A program made the translations under genes and the position numbers. Of a DNA stretch of 63,419 nt, positions 45,681 to 54,942 are shown piece by piece. Numbering within the stretch: position 1 is the first letter of the stretch; each line of letters begins with the position of its first letter. The notes below the pieces were generated by a model that was not told the DNA's origin, ran no database searches, and saw only the letters and a program-made list of their open reading frames with translations. The stretch comes from Actinomycetota bacterium (GTDB lineage: Bacteria; Actinomycetota; Actinomycetes; Actinomycetales; Dermatophilaceae): assembly GCA_020161845.1 (NCBI GenBank), contig JAIUNK010000025.1:1-63419 (forward strand), written 5' to 3'.

Positions 45681-48557
45681 ATGACGGAGCACAACTGGCG
45701 GACACCGCTTGTCGTGCTCTGGGGAAAGACAGGGGACGGCGACACGTGGCTGCCGCTGTGGCAGCACTTGGAGGACGCAGCCGCCGTCGCCGGGCTGCTC
45801 TGGGACCATTGGCTGCCCGACTCGGCGAAGGACCACATCGCCGCAGCGCTGCCCGGTGGCCACGACGACGGCCGCATCCTGCTCACCTGGCTCGCCGGAG
45901 TGCATGACATCGGCAAAGCTACCCCCGCCTTCCAAATCAAGGCCGACCGCACCTCCAGACACCTGTCCGATCGCGTGCGAGACGCGGGATTCGACCTGAA
46001 CGTGCCGCTATCCGAGGCGCACCGAGCCCCGCACGGCGCCCTGAGCCACGTCCTTCTCGTGCACTGGCTCACCATCCGCTTCGGCCTCTCCGGCCGCCTC
46101 CCCCGCCGCGCCGCGCGCGCTCTCGCGGCCCTGGTCGGCGCCCACCACGGCGTCCTGCCGAGCGTCACCGACCGCCAACGCCTGGAGAACGCCACGTCCT
46201 ATCGGGGTCGCTCGCCGCTGTGGGAGGTCGCCCGCCGTGAGCTGCTTGATGGGATGGCCGAGGCCACCGGTGCGGCCAGCCGACTTCCGAGCTGGCTCGA
46301 GCGGCCGTTGCCCCCGACGGTGCAGTCCTTGCTCGCCGCCGCCGTGGTCGTGGCCGATTGGCTGGCCAGCGACGCGGCCCGTTTCCCCTATGTTGACCGC
46401 CCGTCCGGGCCACCCACCTGGGATCAGCTCGGGCTGCCCCGCCCCTGGCGGGCCTCGCAACCGCCACGCGACGCGGCGGCACTCCTGCGCGAGCGATTCC
46501 CGACCCTCGCCGGGCTGCCCGGTTATGCCCCCACCCCGATCCAACGTACGGCGGTCGAGGCGGCGTGGGCCGCGGACCGTCCACCGCTGATCCTGCTCGA
46601 AGCAGAGATGGGCAGCGGCAAGACTGAAGCGGGTCTGGCCACCGCGCAGGTCTTGGCGCACCGCTTCGGCCAGGGCGGGGTCTTCATAGCGCTACCCACG
46701 ATGGCCACCTCAGACGCCATGTTTGCCCGGGTCCGCTCGTGGATCGACCAGCTACCGGCCACCGGCGAGCACGCGGACCTCGCCCTCTTCCTCGCGCACG
46801 GCAAAGCGGGACTGAACGACGACTATCGCGGTCTCCCGCAGGACGACCAGGTCGCCGAGGTGTACGACGACGCGGCCGGTCACCGTAATGACAAGGCGCT
46901 GCGTCACGCCGTCGCGGTGGTCAACAGCTGGACGCGCGGGCGCCGTCGCGGGCTGTTGGCCCCATTCGTGGTGGGCACCATCGACCAGGTCCTCTTCGGT
47001 GCTTTGCGCAGCAAGCACCTACCGCTGCGGCATCTGGCGATCGCGGGCAAGGTGGTCGTCATCGACGAGGTCCACTCCGCCGACACCTACATGCGCGAGT
47101 ACCTGCGCTCGATCCTGGCGTGGTTGGGGGCCTATGGGACCCCGGTCGTGCTCATGTCGGCAACCCTTCCGCCCGCCCAGCGCGCTGAGCTGCTGAACGC
47201 TTATGCGCAGGGCGCGGCCCAGTGCCCCACGCCCGGGCCCACGCTGTCGACGTACGAGCTGATCGAACCCAGCGGATACCCGCGCACGATGCTGCTCGAC
47301 TCCACGCTGCGGGAGATCCCGACCGAGCAGACCTCACAGCGGCCGCGACAGGTGACCATCGAGGAACACCCCGATGAGCTGCACGACCTCGCCGCGCGGC
47401 TGCGCGAGGACCTGGTGGACGGGGGGTGCGTCGCGATCATCCGGAACACGGTGGCTCGGGCTCAGGAGACGTGGCGAGCGCTGCGGGAGGCGCTGCCCGA
47501 GGTCGAGGTAGTGCTGGCCCACAGCCGGTTCCTCGCCGTCGACCGGGCCCGGCGGGAGGCGGACCTGCGGACCCGTCTCGGGCGAACGAGCAGCGTGAGC
47601 ATCGGCACCCGTCCTCATCGGCTGATCGTCGTGGGCACGCAGGTGTTGGAGCAGTCCCTGGACATCGACGTGGACCTCATGGTGAGCGACCTGTGCCCGG
47701 TCGATCTTCTGCTGCAACGGATGGGCCGGCTGCATCGCCACCCGCGCGGGGCTGGCGAGAGTGACCGGCCGCCGCGGCTGCGCGCACCGCGGCTGCTGCT
47801 CACCGGAGCGGAGTGGAGCTCTACACCGGTCGTCGCGGTGTCCGGCTCACGGAAGGTGTATGGCGAGGCCGCGCTGCTGGCCGCAGCGGCGACCCTGCGC
47901 AGGCACGGTCTCTCGATCCGGCTGCCGGAGGACATCGCGCCGCTGGTCGACGCCGCCTACGACTCAGAGTTCACCCCTCCGACGGGATGGGACCAACGCT
48001 GGGCGGCGGCCGAAGCGGCCCAAAGCCAGCGCGATCTGCGTGCGCAGAGTCGCGCCAAGGACTTCCGCCTGAGCGGTTTCGGAGCGAGTGAACCACTCCT
48101 CAAGGGGGGTGGGCTCCTTGCCGACTGCGGCTTCTTCGACCCGGGAGATCCAGACGACAGCAACGGGGGCCGCAGCCAGGTCCGCGACAGCGAAGACAGC
48201 CTGGAGGTCATCGTCGTACGGCGCCTCGGCACGGCGATCCGGCCGATGCCCGGCGTTGGACTGCCCGACGACCTGGATCTCAACCCCAATTTCCCGCCCG
48301 AGCCGCGAATCGCCCGGGCCCTCGCCGGCTGCACCGTGCGGCTCCCGGCCTGGACCACGGTGGCCAACCTGGATGCCGTCATCGCAGCCCTCGAAGACGA
48401 CGCTGGTTTCGCGGGATGGCAACAGGACTGCCCGTGGCTGCAGGGCCAGCTCGTGCTCGCGCTCGACGAGGACGGCCATGCCCGCGTCGCCGACCTCGAC
48501 CTGTCCTATGACCCCGACGTCGGGCTCACCGTCACCACCCACCGGGAGGAATCATGA
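45681..48557 (+). CDS. cas3: CRISPR-associated helicase-nuclease Cas3 (type I-E)
   Basis: 958 aa. The N-terminal HD nuclease has His29, the His75-Asp76 pair in AGVHDIGKATPAFQ, a further GAHHGVL (155-157) and ADWLASD, all expected metal ligands. The SF2 helicase has Walker A GSGKT at 311-315, DEVH at 462-465, MSATLPPAQRAELL, LAHSRFLAVDR, and motif VI QVLEQSLDIDVDLMVSDLCPVDLLLQRMGRLHRH (in part). A C-terminal accessory domain follows. Recruited by DNA-bound Cascade, it nicks and degrades the target. ATG 45681 has GGGGAGAACAGGG upstream; it overlaps cas8e by 4 nt. It opens the cas operon. Confidence 0.95.
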   Translation: MTEHNWRTPLVVLWGKTGDGDTWLPLWQHLEDAAAVAGLLWDHWLPDSAKDHIAAALPGGHDDGRILLTWLAGVHDIGKATPAFQIKADRTSRHLSDRVRDAGFDLNVPLSEAHRAPHGALSHVLLVHWLTIRFGLSGRLPRRAARALAALVGAHHGVLPSVTDRQRLENATSYRGRSPLWEVARRELLDGMAEATGAASRLPSWLERPLPPTVQSLLAAAVVVADWLASDAARFPYVDRPSGPPTWDQLGLPRPWRASQPPRDAAALLRERFPTLAGLPGYAPTPIQRTAVEAAWAADRPPLILLEAEMGSGKTEAGLATAQVLAHRFGQGGVFIALPTMATSDAMFARVRSWIDQLPATGEHADLALFLAHGKAGLNDDYRGLPQDDQVAEVYDDAAGHRNDKALRHAVAVVNSWTRGRRRGLLAPFVVGTIDQVLFGALRSKHLPLRHLAIAGKVVVIDEVHSADTYMREYLRSILAWLGAYGTPVVLMSATLPPAQRAELLNAYAQGAAQCPTPGPTLSTYELIEPSGYPRTMLLDSTLREIPTEQTSQRPRQVTIEEHPDELHDLAARLREDLVDGGCVAIIRNTVARAQETWRALREALPEVEVVLAHSRFLAVDRARREADLRTRLGRTSSVSIGTRPHRLIVVGTQVLEQSLDIDVDLMVSDLCPVDLLLQRMGRLHRHPRGAGESDRPPRLRAPRLLLTGAEWSSTPVVAVSGSRKVYGEAALLAAAATLRRHGLSIRLPEDIAPLVDAAYDSEFTPPTGWDQRWAAAEAAQSQRDLRAQSRAKDFRLSGFGASEPLLKGGGLLADCGFFDPGDPDDSNGGRSQVRDSEDSLEVIVVRRLGTAIRPMPGVGLPDDLDLNPNFPPEPRIARALAGCTVRLPAWTTVANLDAVIAALEDDAGFAGWQQDCPWLQGQLVLALDEDGHARVADLDLSYDPDVGLTVTTHREES

Positions 48558-50278
48558 TCACGAGAACACCGAGTCGCTCCCCCGCCCCCGCGGACGAGGG
48601 ACCGCCGCGGACGTCGTACGACCTCCTCACCCAACCGTGGCTGCTGCTCCGTGACCCGGGCGCCGACTCAGGGGTCCGGGAGGTCGGGCTGCTGGAAGCG
48701 TTCGAGCGGGCCCATGAGGTCACCGGTTTGGCCGGTGAGATCCCCACCCAGGAGGCCGCCTGCCTGCGGCTGATGCTGGCGGTGCTCTATCGGGCACTCG
48801 ATGGGCCCGGGGACGCGGTGGCGGCGTGGGACCAGCTCTGGCAGGCGGGTCGGCTGCCGATCGAACGGATCCGGGACTACCTGACGCCGTACGCCGATCG
48901 CTTCGACCTGCTTCACCCGCAGACCCCGTTCTTCCAGGTCGCCGACCTGCGCACGGCCAGCGATGGCAGCTCCGGTATCCACAAACTGATCGCCGACTAT
49001 CCAGGTCGCCAGGGACGTCGCCACTTCACCACTCGTGACCTCACCAGGGATACGAGAATCTCGTTTGGGGAGGCGGCACGCTGGCTGGTCCATGCCCATG
49101 CCTACGACACCTCAGGAACCAAAACCGGTGTTGTTGGTGGGGGGCGGGATCGCGGAGGTCCAATCAGTGCCAAGGGCACAGGCTTTGCGGGAGCTTTGGG
49201 GCTGCTGCTCGCTGAAGGCGACAATCTGGCTGCGACGCTTCTGCTGAATCTAGTTCTCACCATGGACACTACGACTGACCGTGGTCCGTGGGAGCATGAA
49301 CACCCTGGCCCTGCCGTGGACCCCCGTCGAACTCAGCCTTTGGGACCAGCCGACGCCGCTACTTGGCAAGCGCGAAGGATACGGATAATCCACGACGGGC
49401 TCACCGCAGTTGACGCGATCTTGTCCAGCGGCGACGCTGTCGACCCCCAAAACTGCCGCTCTGTGGAGCCGAACTCCTCGTGGCGCTATAGCGAGCTCCA
49501 GAGCAAGAAGCTCGCTGGAACGTCGTACATGCCCCTGAAGCACTCCCCGACACGCTCGTTGTGGCGAGGGCTCTCCGCGACACTGGGAGAAGGCTCGACA
49601 CCGGCCGCAACGAAGCACGGTGTGAGCGCCTTTAGGGTCGCCGAGCTGTTGGAGTGGCTGACGAAGCTCCGCCAGGAAGGTGTACTCCACCCAGCTCGGC
49701 CGGTTCGATTGCGAGCCATTGGCATGAGTTACGGCCCGAAGGGCAGTGGCCAGTCTTCCATTGTGGAGGAGCTGATCAACGACCGCATGGCTATCCCACT
49801 GGCTGTACTGACAGAGCCTGAGGTGAAGCGATGCGCCACAGCGGCTGTCGAGCGGGCCGACGCCGCGGTGCGGGAGCTGGGTCGCCTTGCGGCGAATCTC
49901 TCCGATGCCGCGGGCCGACATCTGCTGCCCGGGATGGACGACGGGGCCCGCGAGGAAGCCGTCAGGACGGCCTTCGCCCAGCTGGATCGCCACTACCGAC
50001 GCTGGGTCCGCACGCTGTCCGACCCGAGCGTGATCGACGCCCACGACATGGCCTGGCAGCAGACCCTCCGGCAGGAGCTGACCGAGCTCGCCTCCGATCT
50101 GGTGGTCGCGGCGGGCCTGCCGGCGCAAGTGGGCCGTGAGGTCGGCGGCCGCTACCTCAACGCGCCCATCGCGGAGAACTACTTCCACGCGGCGCTGCGC
50201 AAGACCCTCCCCAGGGCCTACCCCGACCATTCCGCCATCCCCGAACGGCAGCCCGACCAGCACCAGGAGGACCAGTGA
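48554..50278 (+). CDS. cas8e: Cascade large subunit Cas8e (Cse1/CasA)
   Basis: 574 aa. It recognises the PAM and recruits Cas3 in type I-E Cascade. The family-typical start is SYDLLTQPWLLLRDPG..., followed by VGLLEAFERAHEV, then PFFQVADLRTAS, the glycine-rich loop KTGVVGGGRDRGGPI, and a helical C-terminal bundle (VERADAAVRELGRLAANLSD onward). The longer N-terminal lead (SRSPAPADEGPPRT) is unstructured. The segment encoding about residues 190-290 has noticeably weaker GC bias at third positions. ATG 48554 overlaps the cas3 stop (ATGA), and the end overlaps cse2 (GTGA). Confidence 0.93.
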   Translation: MITRTPSRSPAPADEGPPRTSYDLLTQPWLLLRDPGADSGVREVGLLEAFERAHEVTGLAGEIPTQEAACLRLMLAVLYRALDGPGDAVAAWDQLWQAGRLPIERIRDYLTPYADRFDLLHPQTPFFQVADLRTASDGSSGIHKLIADYPGRQGRRHFTTRDLTRDTRISFGEAARWLVHAHAYDTSGTKTGVVGGGRDRGGPISAKGTGFAGALGLLLAEGDNLAATLLLNLVLTMDTTTDRGPWEHEHPGPAVDPRRTQPLGPADAATWQARRIRIIHDGLTAVDAILSSGDAVDPQNCRSVEPNSSWRYSELQSKKLAGTSYMPLKHSPTRSLWRGLSATLGEGSTPAATKHGVSAFRVAELLEWLTKLRQEGVLHPARPVRLRAIGMSYGPKGSGQSSIVEELINDRMAIPLAVLTEPEVKRCATAAVERADAAVRELGRLAANLSDAAGRHLLPGMDDGAREEAVRTAFAQLDRHYRRWVRTLSDPSVIDAHDMAWQQTLRQELTELASDLVVAAGLPAQVGREVGGRYLNAPIAENYFHAALRKTLPRAYPDHSAIPERQPDQHQEDQ

Positions 50279-51072
50279 GCACCGTCCCTGACATCAGCGG
50301 CGGCACCAAGACCACCGAACCGTCCGGAACCAGCAGCACCACCGGCACCAGCGGCTCGAGCGAGGCTTCGGCCCGGCCGAAGGACCTCATGGCGCGAACC
50401 TTGCACCGCCTGCAGCGCGAATATGCGCTCGAAGGGTCGCAGCCCACCCCGTGGGCCGCCGCCACCATGGCCGCCCTCCGCACGGCCGGTCCGGGTCAGG
50501 TCGACGCGCACCCAGCGACGTGGCCGGTTCTCTACGGGACCTTCCCCCAGGGCTATGGCTATGGGCAGGAGGAGGTGAGCTCGCGAGAGCGCGCGGCGCA
50601 CGCCACGCTCGTGCTCTACGCCGTGCATCAGGCCTCGCAGCCCAAGGGCATGTATGTCCCAGGAATCTCCCTGGGCCGAGCGCTCGGCCGACTCCCCGAT
50701 GCCAAGGAGGCCAAGAGCCCGGTGCTGCGGCGGTTTACCTCCCTGATCAGCGCCACGACCTTCGAGTCGACGATGCAACACCTCCGGGGCCTGGTGACCC
50801 TGCTGCGCCGCGAACACCTCCCGGTGGATTATGTCAGCCTCTACGCGGATCTCATCGGGCTTCAGGACGCTAAGCAGGCCCCTGCCGTACGCCGGCGTTG
50901 GGGCCGGGACTATTTCGGCAGCCGCACCCCGGAGCGGGAGAAGGCAGCGGCCGCGAGACCCGATGCGGCCCCCAGCGACAGCACCGCCGGCGCAACGGGC
51001 AACACCAACGGCAGCGGCGGCCTTGGCGCGGACCAGCACTCCACCTCAACCACATTTGACCTGCAGCACTGA
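50275..51072 (+). CDS. cse2: Cascade small subunit Cse2 (CasB/Cas11e)
   Basis: 265 aa, longer than the 160-200 usual for the family. The folded helical core (about 40-210) starts KDLMARTLHRLQREYALEG and includes AAHATLVLYAVHQAS, SLGRALGRLPDAKEAKSPVLRRFTSLISA (in part), LRGLVTLLRREHLPVDYVSLYADL, and VRRRWGRDYF. Both ends carry low-complexity Ser/Thr/Gly/Ala tails (1-38 and about 215-265). Cse2 lies along the belly of Cascade and stabilises crRNA and the displaced strand. GTG start 50275 overlaps cas8e by 4 nt; the gap to cas7e is 18 bp. Confidence 0.92.
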   Translation: MSTVPDISGGTKTTEPSGTSSTTGTSGSSEASARPKDLMARTLHRLQREYALEGSQPTPWAAATMAALRTAGPGQVDAHPATWPVLYGTFPQGYGYGQEEVSSRERAAHATLVLYAVHQASQPKGMYVPGISLGRALGRLPDAKEAKSPVLRRFTSLISATTFESTMQHLRGLVTLLRREHLPVDYVSLYADLIGLQDAKQAPAVRRRWGRDYFGSRTPEREKAAAARPDAAPSDSTAGATGNTNGSGGLGADQHSTSTTFDLQH

Positions 51073-51090
51073 CCGACAGGAGAGACCATC

Positions 51091-52233
51091 ATGGCTTCGA
51101 CGTACATCGACATCCACGTCCTGCAGTCCGTCCCCCCGAGCAACCTCAACCGCGACGACACCGGCACGCCGAAGACGGCGTTCTACGGCGGGGTGGAGCG
51201 GGCCCGGGTGAGCAGCCAGGCGTGGAAGCGCGCCACCCGGCGTCACTTCGCCGAGCAGGTCGAGGCGCGCCAGCTCACCGCCGACCAGCTCGCGGTGCGC
51301 ACCAAGCGCGCCGTGGCCCAGGTCGCGGAGCGACTGGTCGCGACGTACGGCATGGAGAAGGCCGCCGCCAGCGACCGCGCCGTCGCGGCGCTCAAGGCCC
51401 TCGGCTTCAAGCTCGAGTCGGGGCGCGCCAAGAAGGACGAGGAGGGCTCTGCGGAGGCCAACCTGACCGAGTACCTGACCTTCTTCAGCAACAGCCAGCT
51501 CGATGAGTTCGCGCGGATCGCCGCGGCGGCGGGCGAGGGCGCGTCGCTGGACAAGAAGTCCCTCATGGACGCGGCGCAGGCCCATCACGGCATCGAAGTC
51601 GCCCTCTTCGGCCGAATGGTCGCCGACGACAAGCAGCTCAACGTCGACGCCGCCTGCCAGGTCGCGCACGCGATCTCGACCCACCAGGCCACTGCTGCGC
51701 AGGACTACTACACAGCGGTGGACGACAAGTCGCCCGCAGACAACGCAGGCGCCGGGATGCTCGGCACGATCGAATACACCTCGGCCACCTTCTACCGCTA
51801 CGCCACGGTTGGATTCGCCCAGCTCACCGACAATCTCGGCTCCCGAGAGGCGGCCCTGGCGGCGACCAAGGCCTTCATCGACGCGTTTGTGCGCAGCATG
51901 CCCACCGGCAAGCAGAACACGTTCGCCAACCGCACTCCCGTAGACGCGGTGGTCGTGCAGGTCCGCACGGCGCCGGTCAACCTCGTGGGTGCGTTCGAGG
52001 AGGCCGTCACGTCCGACAGCGGATACGTCGAGAAGTCCGCATCCGCCCTGGCGGATTACGCCCACAATGTCGCCGACACGTACGCCGATACGCCGCTGGC
52101 GTCGTACGTCGTGCGGGTCTCCCCCAAGGCCGCCTCGCTGGACCGACTCGGCGTCGCGACCACCCTGGCCGAGCTGCCCGACGCCGTCGTGGCCGCGATC
52201 CCGGACCCGGCGCAGACCGGTGACGCCTCATGA
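51091..52233 (+). CDS. cas7e: Cascade backbone subunit Cas7e (Cse4/CasC)
   Basis: 380 aa. The RAMP protein that polymerises along the crRNA spacer. The family start is YIDIHVLQSVPPSNLNRDDTG, followed by KTAFYGGVERARVSSQAWKRATRRHF (in part), both near the crRNA-binding face. GIEVALFGRMVADDKQLNVDAACQVAHAISTH (in part) and the C-terminal RTAPVNLVGAFEEAV are typical. ATG 51091 has GGAGAG 9-14 nt upstream. It overlaps cas5e by 4 nt. Confidence 0.95.
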   Translation: MASTYIDIHVLQSVPPSNLNRDDTGTPKTAFYGGVERARVSSQAWKRATRRHFAEQVEARQLTADQLAVRTKRAVAQVAERLVATYGMEKAAASDRAVAALKALGFKLESGRAKKDEEGSAEANLTEYLTFFSNSQLDEFARIAAAAGEGASLDKKSLMDAAQAHHGIEVALFGRMVADDKQLNVDAACQVAHAISTHQATAAQDYYTAVDDKSPADNAGAGMLGTIEYTSATFYRYATVGFAQLTDNLGSREAALAATKAFIDAFVRSMPTGKQNTFANRTPVDAVVVQVRTAPVNLVGAFEEAVTSDSGYVEKSASALADYAHNVADTYADTPLASYVVRVSPKAASLDRLGVATTLAELPDAVVAAIPDPAQTGDAS

Positions 52234-52958
52234 CGGTACTGGCGCTGCGGCTCGCCGGGCCGCTCCAGTCGTGGGGTGACGCGAGCCGCTTCACGCGGCG
52301 CCTGACCCGCAGCGAACCGACCAAGAGCGGGGTGTTGGGCCTGCTCGCGGCGGCCCAGGGCCGGCGTCGTACCGAGCCCATCGAGGATCTGGCGGGCCTG
52401 TGCTTCGGCGTCCGGGTCGACCAGCCCGGCCGGCTCACCCGCGACTTTCACACGGCGATCCGCTGGCAGGAGAAGAACCGCGCAGGTGAGTCGCCGTCGA
52501 TGCCGCTGTCCTACCGTTACTACCTGGCGGACGCCGTTTTCGTGGCGGGAGTCGAGGGGGATCGGGCGCTGCTCGAGGGCCTCGTCGACTCGCTCAAGGA
52601 GCCGCGTTTCCCGCTCTATCTCGGGCGCCGGTCCTGCCCCGTGACGGGAAAACTCAGCCTGGGCCTTCACGAGGGGAAGCTCGAGGACGTCTTGCGGCGA
52701 CTGCCGTGGGAGGCGTCCGCCTGGCATCAGCGGCAACAGGGCCGCACGGTGGACCTGCCGCTCTTTCTGGACGCGGCGGCAGCCACACCGTCACCGGACG
52801 CGGTGGCCGAGCTCGTGCGGGACGCGCCGGTGTCCTTCAACCCGGTACGGCGGGAGTACGGCTGGCGCGACGTTGTCCGCGCGACGCCGGTGACAGTCGA
52901 CAACCCTGACGGTCGGGCGGACGTGATGGATTTCCTGGCCGCGCTCGGAGGTGCCTGA
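52230..52958 (+). CDS. cas5e: Cascade subunit Cas5e (CasD)
   Basis: 242 aa RAMP protein that caps the crRNA 5' handle. Typical start VLALRLAGPLQSWGDASRFTRRLTRSEPTKSGVLGLLAAAQG (in part), then VRVDQPGRLTRDFHTAIRW, LSYRYYLADAVFVAGVEGD and LYLGRRSCPVTGKLSLGLHEG. The C-terminal VSFNPVRREYGWRDVVR is usual for the I-E form. ATG 52230 overlaps the cas7e stop by 4 nt, and its TGA shares one base with the cas6e ATG. Confidence 0.95.
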   Translation: MTVLALRLAGPLQSWGDASRFTRRLTRSEPTKSGVLGLLAAAQGRRRTEPIEDLAGLCFGVRVDQPGRLTRDFHTAIRWQEKNRAGESPSMPLSYRYYLADAVFVAGVEGDRALLEGLVDSLKEPRFPLYLGRRSCPVTGKLSLGLHEGKLEDVLRRLPWEASAWHQRQQGRTVDLPLFLDAAAATPSPDAVAELVRDAPVSFNPVRREYGWRDVVRATPVTVDNPDGRADVMDFLAALGGA

Positions 52959-53614
52959 TGTTTCTGACGCGCTTTCAGATCAACACCACTCGCCGGGGGG
53001 CCCGCTTCCTCCTGGCCTCCCAGCAGCGGATGCACGCCGCGGTCCTGGCCGGCTTCCCCTCGGGCGATGACCGGGGGCGGACTCTGTGGCGGGTTGATCA
53101 GGGTTCGCCCCGCACGGACCTCTTCATCGTCAGCCCTGATCGGCCCGACCTGACCCACCTGGTGGAGCAAGCCGGCTGGCCGACGACTGCGACCTGGGAC
53201 ACTGCGGACTACCAACCCTTGCTGGACCGGTTGGAGCAGGGGCAGCGGTGGGCGTTTCGGCTGACGGCCAACCCTGTGCGCAGCCTGCCGGCAGGCCCCG
53301 GTCAGCGGGGGCAGGTGAAGGCTCACGTGTCGGTCGCGCAGCAGCAGGATTGGCTGATGAGGCGGGCGGAACGGTGTGGCTTCACGATCCCGGACGGCCC
53401 GCACGGCGGTCCGCAGGTCGTCGTGAAGGAACGCCGTACGGCGCGCTTCCAACGCTCCCACGCGGAGCGAGGCCGGGAGGTGACGGTGGTGATGGCGACG
53501 TACGACGGAGTCCTGGAGGTCACCGACCCGGCGGCCTTGCGAGCGGTGCTGACCGGAGGGGTCGGCCGCGCCAAGGCCTACGGGTGCGGACTCTTGACGT
53601 TGGCGCGCGTGTGA
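52958..53614 (+). CDS. cas6e: CRISPR RNA endoribonuclease Cas6e (Cse3/CasE)
   Basis: 218 aa. It cleaves the array transcript at the base of each repeat hairpin and stays bound to the 3' stem. The expected start is FLTRFQINTTRRGARFLLASQQRMHAAVLAGFP (in part), with the catalytic histidine His26. The C-terminal glycine-rich loop GGVGRAKAYGCGLLTLAR is characteristic of RAMP nucleases. The substrate stem would be CCCCGC/GCGGGG of the repeat, cut to leave an ATGATCC-type 5' handle. Overlaps cas5e by one base; 12 bp to cas1. Confidence 0.95.
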   Translation: MFLTRFQINTTRRGARFLLASQQRMHAAVLAGFPSGDDRGRTLWRVDQGSPRTDLFIVSPDRPDLTHLVEQAGWPTTATWDTADYQPLLDRLEQGQRWAFRLTANPVRSLPAGPGQRGQVKAHVSVAQQQDWLMRRAERCGFTIPDGPHGGPQVVVKERRTARFQRSHAERGREVTVVMATYDGVLEVTDPAALRAVLTGGVGRAKAYGCGLLTLARV

Positions 53615-53626
53615 GCGGGGTGGCGG

Positions 53627-54583
53627 ATGAAGCCCATCCCTGGCATGCCTCCGCCCGAGTTGAGGCAACTGGTGCGAGCTCAAGATCGGGTGAGCTTCAT
53701 CTATGTGGAGCGTTGCACGGTCCACCGTGACGGCAACGCCATCACCGCCACGGACGAACGAGGCGTGGTGCACATCCCCTCGGCCACGCTGGGGGCACTG
53801 CTTCTCGGCCCCGGCACACGAGTGACGCATCAGGCGATGATGCTGCTGGCGGAGAGCGGCTCGACGTCGGTGTGGGTCGGCGAACGGGGCGTGCGTTATT
53901 ACGCACACGGCCGCTCGCTGGCGCATTCCTCACGGCTGCTGGAGGCGCAGGCCATCGCCGTCACGAACCAGTCGTCCCGCCTGCGGGTCGCCCGCGCCAT
54001 GTATGCCCTGCGCTTCCCCGGCGAGGACGTCTCCGGCCTGACCATGCAGCAGTTGCGCGGCCGGGAGGGCGCGCGGGTGCGGCGCACCTATCGGGAGGCG
54101 GCGGCGGCGTACGGCGTCGAGTGGAACCGGCGCGACTATCGGCCGGACGACTTCGACGCCTCCGACACCGTCAACAAGGCGCTCTCGGCGGCGACGACCT
54201 GCCTCTACGGGATCACGCACGCCGTGATCGTGGCGTTGGGCTGCTCGCCGGGTCTGGGGTTCGTGCACACCGGGCACGATCGTTCCTTCGTCTACGACAT
54301 CGCCGACCTCTACAAGGCCGAGGTGGCCATCCCGGTCGCATTCGAGGTGGCGTCGCGTGAGCCGGAGGACGTCGCGGGAGACACGCGGCGGGCGGTGCGG
54401 GATGCGGTCTACGACGGCAAGATCCTGCAACGCTGCTCCCGCGATATTCGGGTGCTGCTCCTTCCCGACGAACCTGAGGACGTCGAGACGAGCTGGGACG
54501 TCGTGCAGCTCTGGGACGGCGGGGACCGCAAGGTGGCCGGCGGGACGTCGTACGGCGACGACGACTGGGACGTGCCGTGGTAG
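53627..54583 (+). CDS. cas1e: CRISPR integrase Cas1 (type I-E)
   Basis: 318 aa. Integrase subunit that inserts new spacers at the leader end. Metal-binding residues of the family are present: Glu147 ([10 protein letters not shown]), His214 (GFVHTGHDRS) and Asp224/Asp227 (FVYDIADLYK), matching E. coli Glu141, His208 and Asp218/221. The N-terminal beta domain ends before SRLLEAQAIAV. The C-terminal tail DDDWDVPW is acidic. ATG 53627 with GGGG upstream. Intact, so adaptation is probably active. Overlaps cas2 by 7 nt. Confidence 0.96.
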   Translation: MKPIPGMPPPELRQLVRAQDRVSFIYVERCTVHRDGNAITATDERGVVHIPSATLGALLLGPGTRVTHQAMMLLAESGSTSVWVGERGVRYYAHGRSLAHSSRLLEAQAIAVTNQSSRLRVARAMYALRFPGEDVSGLTMQQLRGREGARVRRTYREAAAAYGVEWNRRDYRPDDFDASDTVNKALSAATTCLYGITHAVIVALGCSPGLGFVHTGHDRSFVYDIADLYKAEVAIPVAFEVASREPEDVAGDTRRAVRDAVYDGKILQRCSRDIRVLLLPDEPEDVETSWDVVQLWDGGDRKVAGGTSYGDDDWDVPW

Positions 54584-54942
54584 TGCTCGTCCTGACGGCC
54601 TGCCCCGCCGGGCTGCGTGGCTACCTCACCAGGTGGTTGGTGGAGATCAGCCCCGGGGTCTTCGTCGGCTACGTGACGTCGAGGGTGCGCGACCTGCTGT
54701 GGCAGGAGGTGGTCGACCTCGCCAAGGACGGCCGGGCGCTGCTGGTGTACGGCGCGCGTAGCGAGCAACGCCTGGCCTTCCGCGTGCATCGTCACGATTG
54801 GGTGCCGACAGACTTCGACGGGGTTCAACTGATGCTGCGCCCGACCGAGTCCACCGACGGGGCAGGTGGGATGCGGCATGGATGGAGCAAGGCCAGTCGG
54901 TACCGGCGCGCTCAGCGATCAAAACCGAAGCCAATGACGTAA
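54577..54942 (+). CDS. cas2e: CRISPR adaptation protein Cas2 (type I-E)
   Basis: 121 aa, structural partner of Cas1. Start GTG 54577: MVVLVLTACPAGLRGYLTRWLVEISPGVFVG (in part), then the usual I-E motifs VRDLLWQEVVDLAKDGRALLVY, LAFRVHRHDWVPTDFDGVQLM. It carries a basic C-terminal extension (about 90-121, GWSKASRYRRAQRSKPKPMT). The extension's last codons lie in DNA that also looks like array leader (AATGACGTAAAGTCACG). It ends only 30 bp before the first repeat, so the leader and this gene end probably overlap. Confidence 0.94.
   Translation: MVVLVLTACPAGLRGYLTRWLVEISPGVFVGYVTSRVRDLLWQEVVDLAKDGRALLVYGARSEQRLAFRVHRHDWVPTDFDGVQLMLRPTESTDGAGGMRHGWSKASRYRRAQRSKPKPMT

Noticed and set aside
45576-45962. 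Minus-strand frame ending RRGLEPLTSGPGGLLDWRGHPP
   Set aside because: Strings of the GLEPLTS type recur in databases as spurious ORFs. Here the string falls on the antisense of the three-hairpin element, so conservation of the DNA for RNA structure is a better explanation. It also overlaps cas3 antisense.
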